A stretch of DNA of 40,696 nt, taken from Deltaproteobacteria bacterium. GTDB taxonomy: Bacteria > Desulfobacterota > BSN033 > UBA1163. The translations under genes and the position numbers were made by a program. The notes under the pieces are model-generated. The model worked only from the letters and a program-made list of their open reading frames with translations, was not told the origin of the DNA and made no database searches. The stretch is taken from positions 1-40,696 of the forward strand of contig VGSS01000012.1 of the NCBI GenBank assembly GCA_016874935.1, in the 5' to 3' direction. Positions 31,666-39,105 of the stretch are shown one piece after another. Numbering within the stretch: the stretch's first letter is position 1; every line of letters begins with the position of its first letter.

Positions 31666-32090
31666 AATTCTGGGATTCATCGGCGATTATTCCTTTATGT
31701 CTAAAAGAGAAGGCATCGGAAGCAATGAAGGGTTTGATGAAAGACGATGAGGATATTGTGGTCTGGTGGACCACACGTATCGAGTGCCTGTCAGCTCTTT
31801 CGAGGAGACAGAGGGAGGGGGTGCTTCCATTGGGCGATGAAGCAAAAGCAAGGACAGTGCTTTCCGCACTCGCAGCGACATGGTCAGAAGTTCAGCCCAC
31901 CGAAACTGTGCGGTTGCGGGCAGAGCGGCTTCTTTCAATTCATCCCCTGAGGGCTGCGGATGCCTTGCAGCTATCGTCAGCTCTCATCTGGGCACAAGAA
32001 ACACCTCGAGGTCTCGATTTTGTCTGTCTCGATCAAAATCTGCGCGTAGGAGCTCTTAAAGAAGGTTTCTCTGTTCTACCTCCCGATTAA
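31662..32090 (+). CDS. Type II toxin, PIN-domain VapC-like ribonuclease
   Basis: A 142-residue PIN-domain ribonuclease expected to cleave tRNA or rRNA when free of its antitoxin. The four acidic active-site residues are visible: D5 (FWDSSAII), E41 (TRIECLSAL), D100 (LRAADALQLS) and D124 (FVCLDQNL). Length is normal. Its ATG overlaps the antitoxin stop. The pair therefore appears intact, unlike the RHH/PIN locus 1.6 kb upstream. Confidence 0.92.
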   Translation: MKFWDSSAIIPLCLKEKASEAMKGLMKDDEDIVVWWTTRIECLSALSRRQREGVLPLGDEAKARTVLSALAATWSEVQPTETVRLRAERLLSIHPLRAADALQLSSALIWAQETPRGLDFVCLDQNLRVGALKEGFSVLPPD

Positions 32091-32549
32091 GAAATTGATA
32101 AGCACCGGTGGCGTCGCACCTGGCACGTTGAACAGGCACGTCATATCCTGGCGCTTCGTGCATCCTAAATGTCGGACCGGATTTTAGAATGGTCAGGATT
32201 CTTGAATCGACTACATCGAAACAAACCCCCTTGAGGCTCACCTACCCATCTCATTGTTTCCGAGTCGTTAAATTTGTGAAAATTTTACAGGTTGGATTCC
32301 TCAAAAGTTGCTTAATTTTATCTGTTGGGGCGGTTATAAAAGTTCAAAATGAGTTTGCCCTGAGCGAAGAAAAGGAAGTCGTGCCCCGGTCTCGGTCGGA
32401 GCTGCCTGCCTGCGCGTAGGCAGTGCGGGGTTTAACCCGCTGCGCCAGTGCTTGCGCGGCGTGAGGTCTATAGTCTTACTGTCTGAGTCACAGCAGGATT
32501 CATTTTATCCTTTACTTCATTTATTTGGAGTGATATAAATTTTTTTACG
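32091..32549. other. Intergenic region before the CoA-transferase gene
   Basis: No supported gene. It includes a G/C-rich hairpin zone (about 32402-32462) and the right copy of the 30-bp repeat (32462-32491). The listed ORF 32189-32419 has no ribosome-binding site. Confidence 0.6.
32462..32491. repeat. 30-bp flanking repeat, right copy
   Basis: tgaggtctatagtcttactg followed by tctgagtcac; partner of 31274-31303. Confidence 0.75.
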
Positions 32550-33857
32550 ATGAACCCCTGTCTTTCTGATTATCGCCGTAAGCTCACCACTCCGGAAAAG
32601 GCGGTCGAGTCCATACCAGATGGCGCCACCCTGATTTATGGGCTGGTTATGGCTGAACCCCCTGCTCTACTTGCTGCGATTGCAAAGAGACTTCGTTCCG
32701 GCGATCTCAATCGCCTTAAAGTTTGCTCCCTCCTCCCTCAGAAATATGCTTGTGAGACGGTTCTGGCTCTCGATCTCTGCGATCAGGTGGAAGCCTATAG
32801 TTGGTTTGTGAGCGGAAGGGAACGTGGCCTGGTGCGTGCGGGATTGAACTATTTCGTTCCAAGCCATTTTCACCAGATTCCCAGACTGGTCAGTGAGTTC
32901 ATGGAGTTAGATGCCACTGTCACGACAGTCTCACCCATGGATAAATCAGGCTATTTTAGCTTCGGCACGTCCAATGACTTCACTTCAACCGCTGCCAGAA
33001 AGGCCAAAAGGCTTATCATCGAAGTGAATGAAAACATGCCTCGAGTCTTTGGCGACTCCCTTTTACATATCTCTGAAGTGGATGCCATTATTGAAAACCA
33101 CGTTCCCCTTTTAGAGATACCGCCTGCTTCGCCGAAGCCCGAAGATGAACCCATCGGAAGAACCATTGCCGAGATGGTCCCCGATGGAGCCACGATTCAG
33201 CTGGGATTGGGTGGCTTGCCCAACGCAGTGGCTGCCTATCTCAAAAATCATAAGAATCTTGGCATCCATACTGAGCTTTTCGTGCCGGGAATGGTCGATC
33301 TTATCCGGAATGGAATTGTCACCGGCGCCAAAAAGACCATTCATCCAATGAAACATGTATTTACTGCCGCTCTTGGGGACAAGACCATGCTCGATTTCAT
33401 GGACAACAATCCGGCCATGGAGGGCTACCCCGTCTCCTATACGAACCATCCGTCAGTCATCGCAAAAAATGACAATATGATCTCCGTCAATTCGATCCTC
33501 CAGGTCGACCTCCTGGGCCAGTGCAATGCTGAGTTTTTAGCTGGGTATCAATTCAGCGGTACAGGAGGACAACTTGACTATGTCCGTGGCGCCTTTGATT
33601 CGAAAGGGGGCAAATCCATTTTGGCCTTCCATGCCACAGCCAAGAAGGGAGAGATCTCCAGGATTGTGCCTCGTTTTGAAGAGGGCGCCATGATCACCAC
33701 TCCGCGAATGGACACCCACTTTTTAGTGACGGAATTTGGGGTGGCCAACCTAAAAGGCAAATCGACCCGAGAACGCGCCCTAAGCATCATCGAACTGGCA
33801 CATCCGAAGTTCAGGGATGGACTTCTGCGAGAAGCGGAAAACATGTATTTTATATGA
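32550..33857 (+). CDS. Acetyl-CoA hydrolase/CoA-transferase family protein
   Basis: A 435-residue protein of the family I-like CoA-transferase group that includes 4-hydroxybutyrate and butyryl-CoA:acetate CoA-transferases and acetyl-CoA hydrolases. It has two homologous Rossmann-like halves. The second contains IQLGLGGLPNAVAAYL, VNSILQVDLLGQCNAEFL and the glycine-rich FSGTGGQLDYVRGA, followed by HFLVTEFGVANLKGKSTRERA. A Glu in the NAEF or TEFG segment may be catalytic; I cannot tell which with certainty. It probably moves CoA between organic acids. A short patch of accessory genes separates it from the Mo-hydroxylase cluster. Confidence 0.9.
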   Translation: MNPCLSDYRRKLTTPEKAVESIPDGATLIYGLVMAEPPALLAAIAKRLRSGDLNRLKVCSLLPQKYACETVLALDLCDQVEAYSWFVSGRERGLVRAGLNYFVPSHFHQIPRLVSEFMELDATVTTVSPMDKSGYFSFGTSNDFTSTAARKAKRLIIEVNENMPRVFGDSLLHISEVDAIIENHVPLLEIPPASPKPEDEPIGRTIAEMVPDGATIQLGLGGLPNAVAAYLKNHKNLGIHTELFVPGMVDLIRNGIVTGAKKTIHPMKHVFTAALGDKTMLDFMDNNPAMEGYPVSYTNHPSVIAKNDNMISVNSILQVDLLGQCNAEFLAGYQFSGTGGQLDYVRGAFDSKGGKSILAFHATAKKGEISRIVPRFEEGAMITTPRMDTHFLVTEFGVANLKGKSTRERALSIIELAHPKFRDGLLREAENMYFI

Positions 33858-34251
33858 AAGAGAAAACCTCTGGGGGTATGCCCTCTTAAAATTAAAATGG
33901 ATGTAAAAATTTAGCCCCTTGAAATATTCTTCTTCTCCATCTTTGGGAACCAGGGATTCAGATTCGATAGGCGGGACATTCCTGTCCCGCCAAGACGGGG
34001 TTAGAAAACTCGTCTATCGAAGTTGGAACATTTGGCCGTAGATGAGAGATGAAACTCTTTTCAAAGCGCTAAAGGCAACCTCTAAAAATGTCATTCCTGC
34101 GAAAGCAGGAATCCATAACCTTTTGAAATTACTGGGCTCCCGCCGGAGTTTACCCCGTACTTTGATACGGGGCGGGAGTGACGGATTGGGAATTATTAGA
34201 GGTTCCCGCTAAAGTGCTACAAATGGATAAATTTTCCAGCGAGGAGGGATT
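33858..34251. other. Intergenic region with hairpins
   Basis: No gene. It holds a small hairpin (ggcgggacattcctgtcccgcc, 33971-33992) and a REP-like unit (34090-34182). Confidence 0.65.
34090..34182. repeat. REP-like paired palindrome, GTCATTCC family, copy 4
   Basis: gtcattcctgcgaaagcagg is followed by a longer second part with ccccgtactttgatacgggg, ending in gtgac. Confidence 0.75.
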
Positions 34252-34584
34252 ATGGAGATACAGACCAGAAAGGAAAGAGAGATAGTGATCGTTTTGGTAA
34301 GTGGGAGGATCGATGCGATGACTGCGCCGGAGTTTGAAAAGAATCTATCCGACTTCATCTTGAAGGGAGAGTCTCTCTTTCTTCTCAATTTCAGCAACCT
34401 GGAGTATATCAGCAGCGCCGGACTCCGAAGCATCCTTGCGACAGCCAAAAAGCTGAAGGAGAAGGAGGGTAAGATGGTGTTGGCCGGCTTAAAGGGTTCT
34501 GTGGAAGAGGTCTTCAAGATATCCGGTTTCCACACCATTTTTAAGATATTCGATTCGGAAGAAACTGCACTGAAAGAAATTTAA
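34252..34584 (+). CDS. STAS-domain anti-sigma factor antagonist
   Basis: A 110-residue single STAS domain, the SpoIIAA/RsbV type that binds an RsbW-like kinase when unphosphorylated. The fold is complete: EIVIVLVSGRIDAMTAPEFE, then LLNFSNLEYISSAGLRSIL with candidate phospho-serines S54 and S55, then helix and strand to the end. GCGAGGAGGG lies 4-9 bases before the ATG. No RsbW-type kinase is adjacent; the nearest RsbW-like domain is the degenerate one at 21168. Confidence 0.93.
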   Translation: MEIQTRKEREIVIVLVSGRIDAMTAPEFEKNLSDFILKGESLFLLNFSNLEYISSAGLRSILATAKKLKEKEGKMVLAGLKGSVEEVFKISGFHTIFKIFDSEETALKEI

Positions 34585-34703
34585 TCCCTGTTACGTTCCT
34601 CACCTATCCTCTTCATAATATCAGAAGGCCGTCAGGCGTGAAAAAGGTAAGTGATGCCGTAGAAGATGAGTTAGACATTTCTCGTTTTTGTGTTATGATT
34701 AGC

Positions 34704-35196
34704 TGACAACTGTCAGGACATCATGGACTAAAAAGATGCCACGACATCGTAGACTCCCAGGGTTTTATTGAAGACAGGGCTTGGGTTGTTATAAAAGTTT
34801 TGAGTAATTTCCTTTAATCATATTTATATTCTTCAACCTGGTTTTTATCCAGGAAGAGTTTTAACTTTTGTTCTTTGACATTAACAGTAGCCACAACGTA
34901 TTCATATTGGGTCTCAGGTGGAGCCGGAAGAACTCGCCGAAAATGTCGGTCGAAGATCGCTCTGAATGAACCTTACAAGGCGATAATAGCCTGATTCTGG
35001 CTTCTCCAAGGGGTGTTGAGGCGCCTCTGCAGGGTTTGGAAACGGAAGCTTTTGATCTAAGTGTGCCAGCGCAGCAAGCGGTGTTTTCCCCTTGAGTTTA
35101 CTGTAGCGATTCGAGCTGCTGGGTTTGTTCTCATAGACAAGAGACGCTTATTCGGTTGTCAAAGAACGATAGTCCACGATGTCCTGGCAGTTATCA
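34704..35196. mobile_element. Remnant insertion sequence with inverted ends
   Basis: aactgtcaggacatcatgga (34708 on) and its inverse at 35170-35192 match in 21 of 23 bases. Between them only the frameshifted end of a transposase remains. The full element was probably over 1 kb. Confidence 0.75.
34814..35155 (-). pseudogene. C-terminal remnant of a DDE integrase-core transposase
   Basis: Translated from the minus strand, one frame reads SLVYENKPSSSNRYSKLKGK then TPLAALAHLDQKLPFPNPAE, and PESGYYRLVRFIQSDLRPTF. A second frame continues IFGEFFRL, and a third ETQYEYVVATVNVKEQKLKL then FLDKNQVEEY. This is the C-terminal pattern of IS481-like integrase-core transposases, broken by frameshifts. The catalytic core is deleted. 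It lies just inside inverted repeats. Confidence 0.7.
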
Positions 35197-35260
35197 ATTA
35201 ACTTAAAGACCAGCATGTCAGATGAATAAGATGACTCATAATCGGAGGAGGTGAGAAGAG

Positions 35261-35479
35261 ATGAAGGAGAGCGTGGAGAAGGCATTGGAAAAGATTCGAC
35301 CTGCCCTCCAGGCGGATGGTGGAGATATCGAATTGGTCGATGTGGTCGATGGAGTGGTCAAGGTGAGGCTGACGGGCGCTTGCGGAGGATGCCCGATGTC
35401 CCAGATGACTCTGAAGATGGGAGTGGAGAGGGTCCTGAAACAGCAGGTCCCGGAAGTGAAAAGTGTGGAGACAGCGTAA
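35261..35479 (+). CDS. NifU-like C-terminal (Nfu) Fe-S scaffold protein
   Basis: A 72-residue stand-alone NifU C-terminal domain that carries or delivers [4Fe-4S] clusters as a dimer. The start [20 protein letters not shown] is typical, and the cluster-binding CxxC is C41/C44 in [23 protein letters not shown] stands 10 bases before ATG 35261; the track's out-of-frame ORF at 35251 is a shadow. Length is normal for the short form. No isc or suf genes are adjacent. Confidence 0.93.
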   Translation: MKESVEKALEKIRPALQADGGDIELVDVVDGVVKVRLTGACGGCPMSQMTLKMGVERVLKQQVPEVKSVETA

Positions 35480-35480
35480 T

Positions 35481-35545
35481 CCTCGTTAGAAATTCCAGTC
35501 GTTGCGACTCGAAACCGAACGAAGCATTATTTCTAACGGGGTAAA
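35481..35545. repeat. ccccgttagaaat mini-element, copy A
   Basis: cctcgttagaaattccagtc ... atttctaacgggg; 13-bp ends are inverted with one mismatch. The interior is gttgcgactcgaaaccgaac. Confidence 0.85.
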
Positions 35546-35548
35546 GAG

Positions 35549-35573
35549 TAGAGGGGGGCTTCGGCCCTCCTCT
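35549..35573 (+). terminator. Possible terminator after the Nfu-like gene
   Basis: gaggggggcttcggccctcctct hairpin followed by a weak T-rich stretch. Confidence 0.35.
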
Positions 35574-35750
35574 CGATTTGATAAGATTTTTAAAATAGCC
35601 ATACCACATGGATTGTCCGATCTTAATCATCTCCGTGTGAATCCCTCATAACAGAGTTCGCCCCTGCCTCTTTCTAAACAAAATCATTTGCCTTCACCAT
35701 GTCAAATAAACCACTTGAAAAAAAGAGTGGTCTCTCCTATGATAAACAAA

Positions 35751-35818
35751 CCCCGTTAGAAATTCCAATCGTTACGACTCGAAGCCGAACGGGGCATTAT
35801 TTCTAACGGGGCAAAAAG
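35751..35818. repeat. ccccgttagaaat mini-element, copy B
   Basis: ccccgttagaaattccaatc ... atttctaacgggg; 13-bp inverted ends are perfect. The interior differs from copy A at a few positions. Confidence 0.88.
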
Positions 35819-35834
35819 TCGAAGGAGGAGTAAG

Positions 35835-36302
35835 ATGATGAGAAGATGGAAGCGTTTAATCTGGGCAGGAATGATTCTTTTTCTTGTTGTCGGAGCCTAT
35901 GGGTGCGGGGACCTCTTTTCCTTTCGGACCCTTCGTGAGAGAGAACCTGAGAAGAAACAGCCGATCGCCACATCCTACCGATTTGGGGACATCCCATTGC
36001 CGCCGGGGATGACTCTCAACAGAAAAGAGTCGTTTGTCTATGAAACAAAGACAACCCGGACAGGGCTTCTTGTCTACGAAGGGAAAGGGGAGATGGAGAA
36101 GCTGGCCAACTTCTTTAAGGATCAAATGCCGAACTATCAATGGAGACTGGTGAGCAATTTCGAGCTTCACAATGTGATGCTCACCTTTATCAAAGAGGGA
36201 TGGAGCAGCGTCATCTACATCCAGCCCCAGGATGACGAAACGAAGAGAATCGAAATCCGGGTGGGTCCCATAGAGATTAAGATTCTTCCTCCGTCGAAAT
36301 AG
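35835..36302 (+). CDS. Small lipoprotein of unknown function
   Basis: A 155-residue protein with a basic start (MMRRWKR), a hydrophobic signal stretch and a lipobox (VVGAYGC), so it is probably attached to a membrane by an N-terminal Cys near residue 24. The mature part has FGDIPLPPGMTLNRKESF, TTRTGLLVYEGKGEMEKLAN and MPNYQWRLVSNFELHNVMLT, the pattern of a small alpha/beta domain found upstream of ispE in related bacteria, in my judgement. ATG 35835 or 35838 could be used; AGGAGGAG fits 35838 slightly better. It is 15 bases from ispE and probably cotranscribed. Confidence 0.75.
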   Translation: MMRRWKRLIWAGMILFLVVGAYGCGDLFSFRTLREREPEKKQPIATSYRFGDIPLPPGMTLNRKESFVYETKTTRTGLLVYEGKGEMEKLANFFKDQMPNYQWRLVSNFELHNVMLTFIKEGWSSVIYIQPQDDETKRIEIRVGPIEIKILPPSK

Positions 36303-36317
36303 TCGAAATAAATATCG

Positions 36318-37316
36318 ATGATTGAAATGACCGATACCCTCCATTTGGAATCTCCGGCCAAGATCAATCTGAGGCTGGAGGTCCTCAAAAAAAGAGAGGA
36401 TGGATACCATGAGATCAGGACCATCTTCCAGAAGATGAGCCTTCATGATACGCTCCATTTCTCCCTTAAGCAAAGGAGAGGGATCCGGATTACGGCGGAC
36501 CACCCCGGCCTTCCGACCGGGAAAAGGAATCTGGTCCATGAAGCAGTCAGGTCCATACTGGAGAGATCGGACTATGAGGGAGGGATTGATATCAAAATCG
36601 AAAAGAGGATCCCCCTTGGATCCGGGCTCGGAGGCGGGAGCAGTAATGCGGCCACAGCCCTGAAGGCCTTAAATGAACTACTGAAGATAAACCTGACCCA
36701 AAAGGAGTTGATAGAGATGGGGATGGGGATTGGAGCAGATGTCCCTTTCTTCTTGTTTGGAGGGTCAGCAATCGGTTCAGGGATCGGAGAGAGATTGAGA
36801 AAAATTGAACTACCTACCTTATGGTATATCCTCATCAATCCTAATTTTGAGGTTTCAACCCGCTGGGCTTACCAGAATTTCATATTGACCTGTTCGACGG
36901 GGCAACCTCGGCCTGAGCTTGGGTCGAAGACAAAACATGCATTTGAAGGTGGGGTAGCGAAGCGCCGCTCAGGGTCAACCCTGAGCAAACCCCAGCCTTC
37001 AATCTGGGGAGTCGAAGGGTTGACAAAAACGAAATATCATTTTAATCTTCGGAAGTTATTAAAGACACCAGAGGGTATTGTCCGCCTCCTTTGGAACGAT
37101 TTGGAGGGTGTGGTTTCTGGCAAATATTCAGAAATACGCATCATTAAAAGAATGCTTGCCTCAGTGGGGGCAATGGGAGCTATGATGACGGGAAGTGGCC
37201 CAACCGTATTCGGCATCTTCCCGGGAGAGAAAAAGGCAACGGAGGCATACCACCGGTTGAAGAGGAGGGTCAGGGGAAGAGGGTGGAGGATCATCCTGGC
37301 ACATAGTATCCCCTAA
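36318..37316 (+). CDS. ispE: 4-diphosphocytidyl-2-C-methyl-D-erythritol kinase (with in-frame insertion)
   Basis: IspE phosphorylates CDP-methylerythritol in the MEP pathway, using ATP, in the cytoplasm. GHMP-kinase motifs are clear: ESPAKINLRLEV, the ATP loop PLGSGLGGGSSNAATAL at 99-115, and the C-terminal MMTGSGPTVFGIF. The protein is 332 residues, about 45 longer than usual. Residues about 192-236 (from STGQPRPELG to SIWGVEGLT) are encoded by nested palindromes (36891-37025) and look like an in-frame repeat insertion. ATG 36318 or 36327 could be the start; no strong ribosome-binding site. Whether the enzyme works with the insertion is unclear. Confidence 0.9.
   Translation: MIEMTDTLHLESPAKINLRLEVLKKREDGYHEIRTIFQKMSLHDTLHFSLKQRRGIRITADHPGLPTGKRNLVHEAVRSILERSDYEGGIDIKIEKRIPLGSGLGGGSSNAATALKALNELLKINLTQKELIEMGMGIGADVPFFLFGGSAIGSGIGERLRKIELPTLWYILINPNFEVSTRWAYQNFILTCSTGQPRPELGSKTKHAFEGGVAKRRSGSTLSKPQPSIWGVEGLTKTKYHFNLRKLLKTPEGIVRLLWNDLEGVVSGKYSEIRIIKRMLASVGAMGAMMTGSGPTVFGIFPGEKKATEAYHRLKRRVRGRGWRIILAHSIP
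36891..37025. repeat. Palindromic repeat inserted in ispE
   Basis: tgttcgacggggcaacctcg at the left is matched by gtcgaagggttgac at the right. Inside are a perfect palindrome gctcagggtcaaccctgagc (36967-36986) and the hairpin ccccagccttcaatctgggg. The length of 135 bases is a multiple of three. Confidence 0.75.
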
Positions 37317-37322
37317 AATAAT

Positions 37323-37457
37323 ATCGAAATCCGAAATACGAAATTCGAAACAATTTCTAATATTCAAAATCCGAAACATCAAGACCTTTTCGTTTGAATC
37401 ATTTGAGCATTTGGATTTTGGATTTGTTTCGAATTTCGATATTTGAGTTTCGGATTT
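37323..37457. repeat. Long imperfect inverted repeat before tRNA-Gln
   Basis: tcgaaatccgaaatacgaaa at the left (37323-37352) and ttgtttcgaatttcgatatt at the right (37424-37457) are inverted, built of gaaatccgaaat-like words. Confidence 0.65.
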
Positions 37458-37469
37458 ATGTTTAAAGAT

Positions 37470-37544
37470 TGGGGTGTCGTCAAGCGGTAAGACACAGGTC
37501 TTTGGAACCTGGATTCGGAGGTTCGAATCCTCCCACCCCAGCCA
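37470..37544 (+). tRNA. tRNA-Gln (anticodon TTG)
   Basis: A complete tRNA. The acceptor strands are tggggtg and caccccagcca, with the CCA encoded. The anticodon arm is caggt-ctttgga-acctg, anticodon TTG for glutamine. The T arm is ggaggttcgaatcctcc. It lies between ispE and prs, as in related genomes, and is followed by three tandem repeats that duplicate its 3' end. Confidence 0.97.
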
Positions 37545-37919
37545 ATTTATTGAAGTCTGTGGTAAAGAGGATGAGAACCTTTCCCCGACGTGAGGAGGGG
37601 AATCAGGTTCGGCGACCGGAGGGAGGCGGAGAGAGCGAAGCGATCGAGCACATCCTCCCACCCCAGCCAATTTATTGAAGTCTGTGGTAAAGAGGATGAG
37701 AACCTTTCCCCGACGTGAGGAGGGGAATCAGGTTCGGCGACCGGAGGGAGGCGGAGAGAGCGAAGCGATCGAGCACATCCTCCCACCCCAGCCAATTTAT
37801 TGAAGTCTGTGGTAAAGAGGATGAGAACCTTTCCCCGACGTGAGGAGGGGAATCAGGTTCGGCGACCGGAGGGAGGCGGAGAGAGCGAAGCGATCGAGCA
37901 CATCCTCCCACCCTAGCCA
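37545..37919 (+). repeat. Three tandem 125-bp units carrying the tRNA-Gln 3' end
   Basis: Units at 37545-37669, 37670-37794 and 37795-37919 are almost identical; each ends in atcctcccaccccagcca, the last 18 bases of the tRNA-Gln gene (last copy has one change, ccctagcca). Each unit holds a strong hairpin (gaacctttcccc / ggggaatcaggttc) and a purine-rich gagcgaagcgatcgagc segment. The ORFs read in both strands here are products of the repeat. The layout recalls the rtT repeats after the tRNA-Tyr genes of E. coli tyrT. Confidence 0.92.
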
Positions 37920-38012
37920 ATCTTTTGGAAAGTAGAAAGTGGAAAGTAGAAAAAAATATTTTAAACGATCCTCTACCATCCACTCTCCACATTCCAGATT
38001 TAGGGGGTTTTA

Positions 38013-38987
38013 ATGGTGAGGAGGAGGGTGATTTTGGAGCAGGACAAAAACCTGGACTGGCTTAAGATCTTCACAGGAAATTCGAACATCGATCTGGTGG
38101 AGGAGATTGCCAGGGATCTGGGAACGGCTATGGGAAAATCCCTGGTGAAGAATTTCAGCGACGGGGAGATCAATGTCGAGATTGATGAGAGCGTCCGCGG
38201 GATGGATGTCTTTGTCGTTCAATCGATCTGCCACCCCGTGAATAACAACCTGATGGAACTTCTCATCCTGATCGATGCGTTAAAAAGGGCCTCCGCCGAA
38301 AGGATCACCGCAGTGTTGCCCTACTACGGATATGCGAGACAGGACCGGAAGGTTTCGCCCCGGGCGCCCATCTCCGCCAAATTGATTGCGGACCTGATCA
38401 CCACGGCAGGCGCCTCCCGGATTCTGACCGTTGACCTTCATGCCGGTCAGATCCAGGGATTTTTTAATATCCCAGTGGATCACCTCTTTGCCGCCCCGGT
38501 GCTTCTGGAATATTTAAAGAAATTGAAGAACGATCTTGTGATTGTCTCTCCGGATGCGGGAGGCGTGGAAAGGGCCCGAGCCTATGCCAAGCGGCTGAAT
38601 ACCTCTCTGGCCATCATTGATAAACGGAGGGAGGGGCCGAATGTTTCGCAGGTGATGAATATCATCGGAGATGTCGAAGGTATGATCGCTATTCTGGTGG
38701 ATGATCTGGTGGATACAGGCGGGACACTGGCCCGTGCAGCCTATGCCCTGATGGAAAAGGGAGCGAAAACTGTCTATGCCTGTTGCACGCATCCCGTGCT
38801 TTCGGGAAAGGCGGTGGAGATCATTTCAAAATCTCCCATCGAGGAGATGATTGTGACGAATACTATTCCGTTGCAGGAAGAGGCAAGGGCCTGCCCGAAG
38901 ATCAAGATCCTTTCGGTATCGAGCCTCCTTGCAGATGCCATTCGAAGGATCTACGAAGATGAATCGGTAAGTTGTCTTTTCATTTAA
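38013..38987 (+). CDS. prs: Ribose-phosphate pyrophosphokinase
   Basis: Prs makes PRPP from ribose 5-phosphate and ATP for purine, pyrimidine, histidine and NAD synthesis. Motifs: [20 protein letters not shown] at the start, [10 protein letters not shown], an RQDRK loop ([20 protein letters not shown]), [12 protein letters not shown] with the catalytic His, and the PRPP loop [16 protein letters not shown] 38013 gives 324 residues. The family usually begins near LKIF, and a TTG at 38034 with AGGAGGAGG 7 bases upstream would give 317 residues; the true start is uncertain. Followed by rplY. Confidence 0.96.
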   Translation: MVRRRVILEQDKNLDWLKIFTGNSNIDLVEEIARDLGTAMGKSLVKNFSDGEINVEIDESVRGMDVFVVQSICHPVNNNLMELLILIDALKRASAERITAVLPYYGYARQDRKVSPRAPISAKLIADLITTAGASRILTVDLHAGQIQGFFNIPVDHLFAAPVLLEYLKKLKNDLVIVSPDAGGVERARAYAKRLNTSLAIIDKRREGPNVSQVMNIIGDVEGMIAILVDDLVDTGGTLARAAYALMEKGAKTVYACCTHPVLSGKAVEIISKSPIEEMIVTNTIPLQEEARACPKIKILSVSSLLADAIRRIYEDESVSCLFI

Positions 38988-39105
38988 AAGACATTAAATA
39001 CAAATACTGTGTCGGTGAATCGCATTGGTGATTTGTGGTAGATTTTTCACCATCACCCATTAACATGACGAATCACCCTCACGCATCATGAAAGGGAGTG
39101 AACTT

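Larger units (their letters stand above)
35480..35834. other. Intergenic region with two mini-elements
   Basis: Contains two copies of the ccccgttagaaat element and one hairpin (35549-35573). Otherwise AT-rich with no clear gene. Confidence 0.7.

Noticed and set aside
37469-37678. Arg-rich 69-aa ORF across tRNA-Gln and the first repeat
   Set aside because: It reads through the tRNA gene and repeat; no ribosome-binding site. The E. coli tyrT repeat is said to encode a small basic peptide, but I see no equal evidence here.
37545-37919. CRISPR-like array
   Set aside because: There are only three units with no unique spacers; the whole 125-base unit is repeated, and it carries a tRNA end. No cas genes are in the window.
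37547-37992. Minus-strand ORFs repeating MAGVGGCARSLRSLRL
   Set aside because: These arise from the 125-bp tandem repeat (its length does not divide by three, so frames rotate) and lack start signals.
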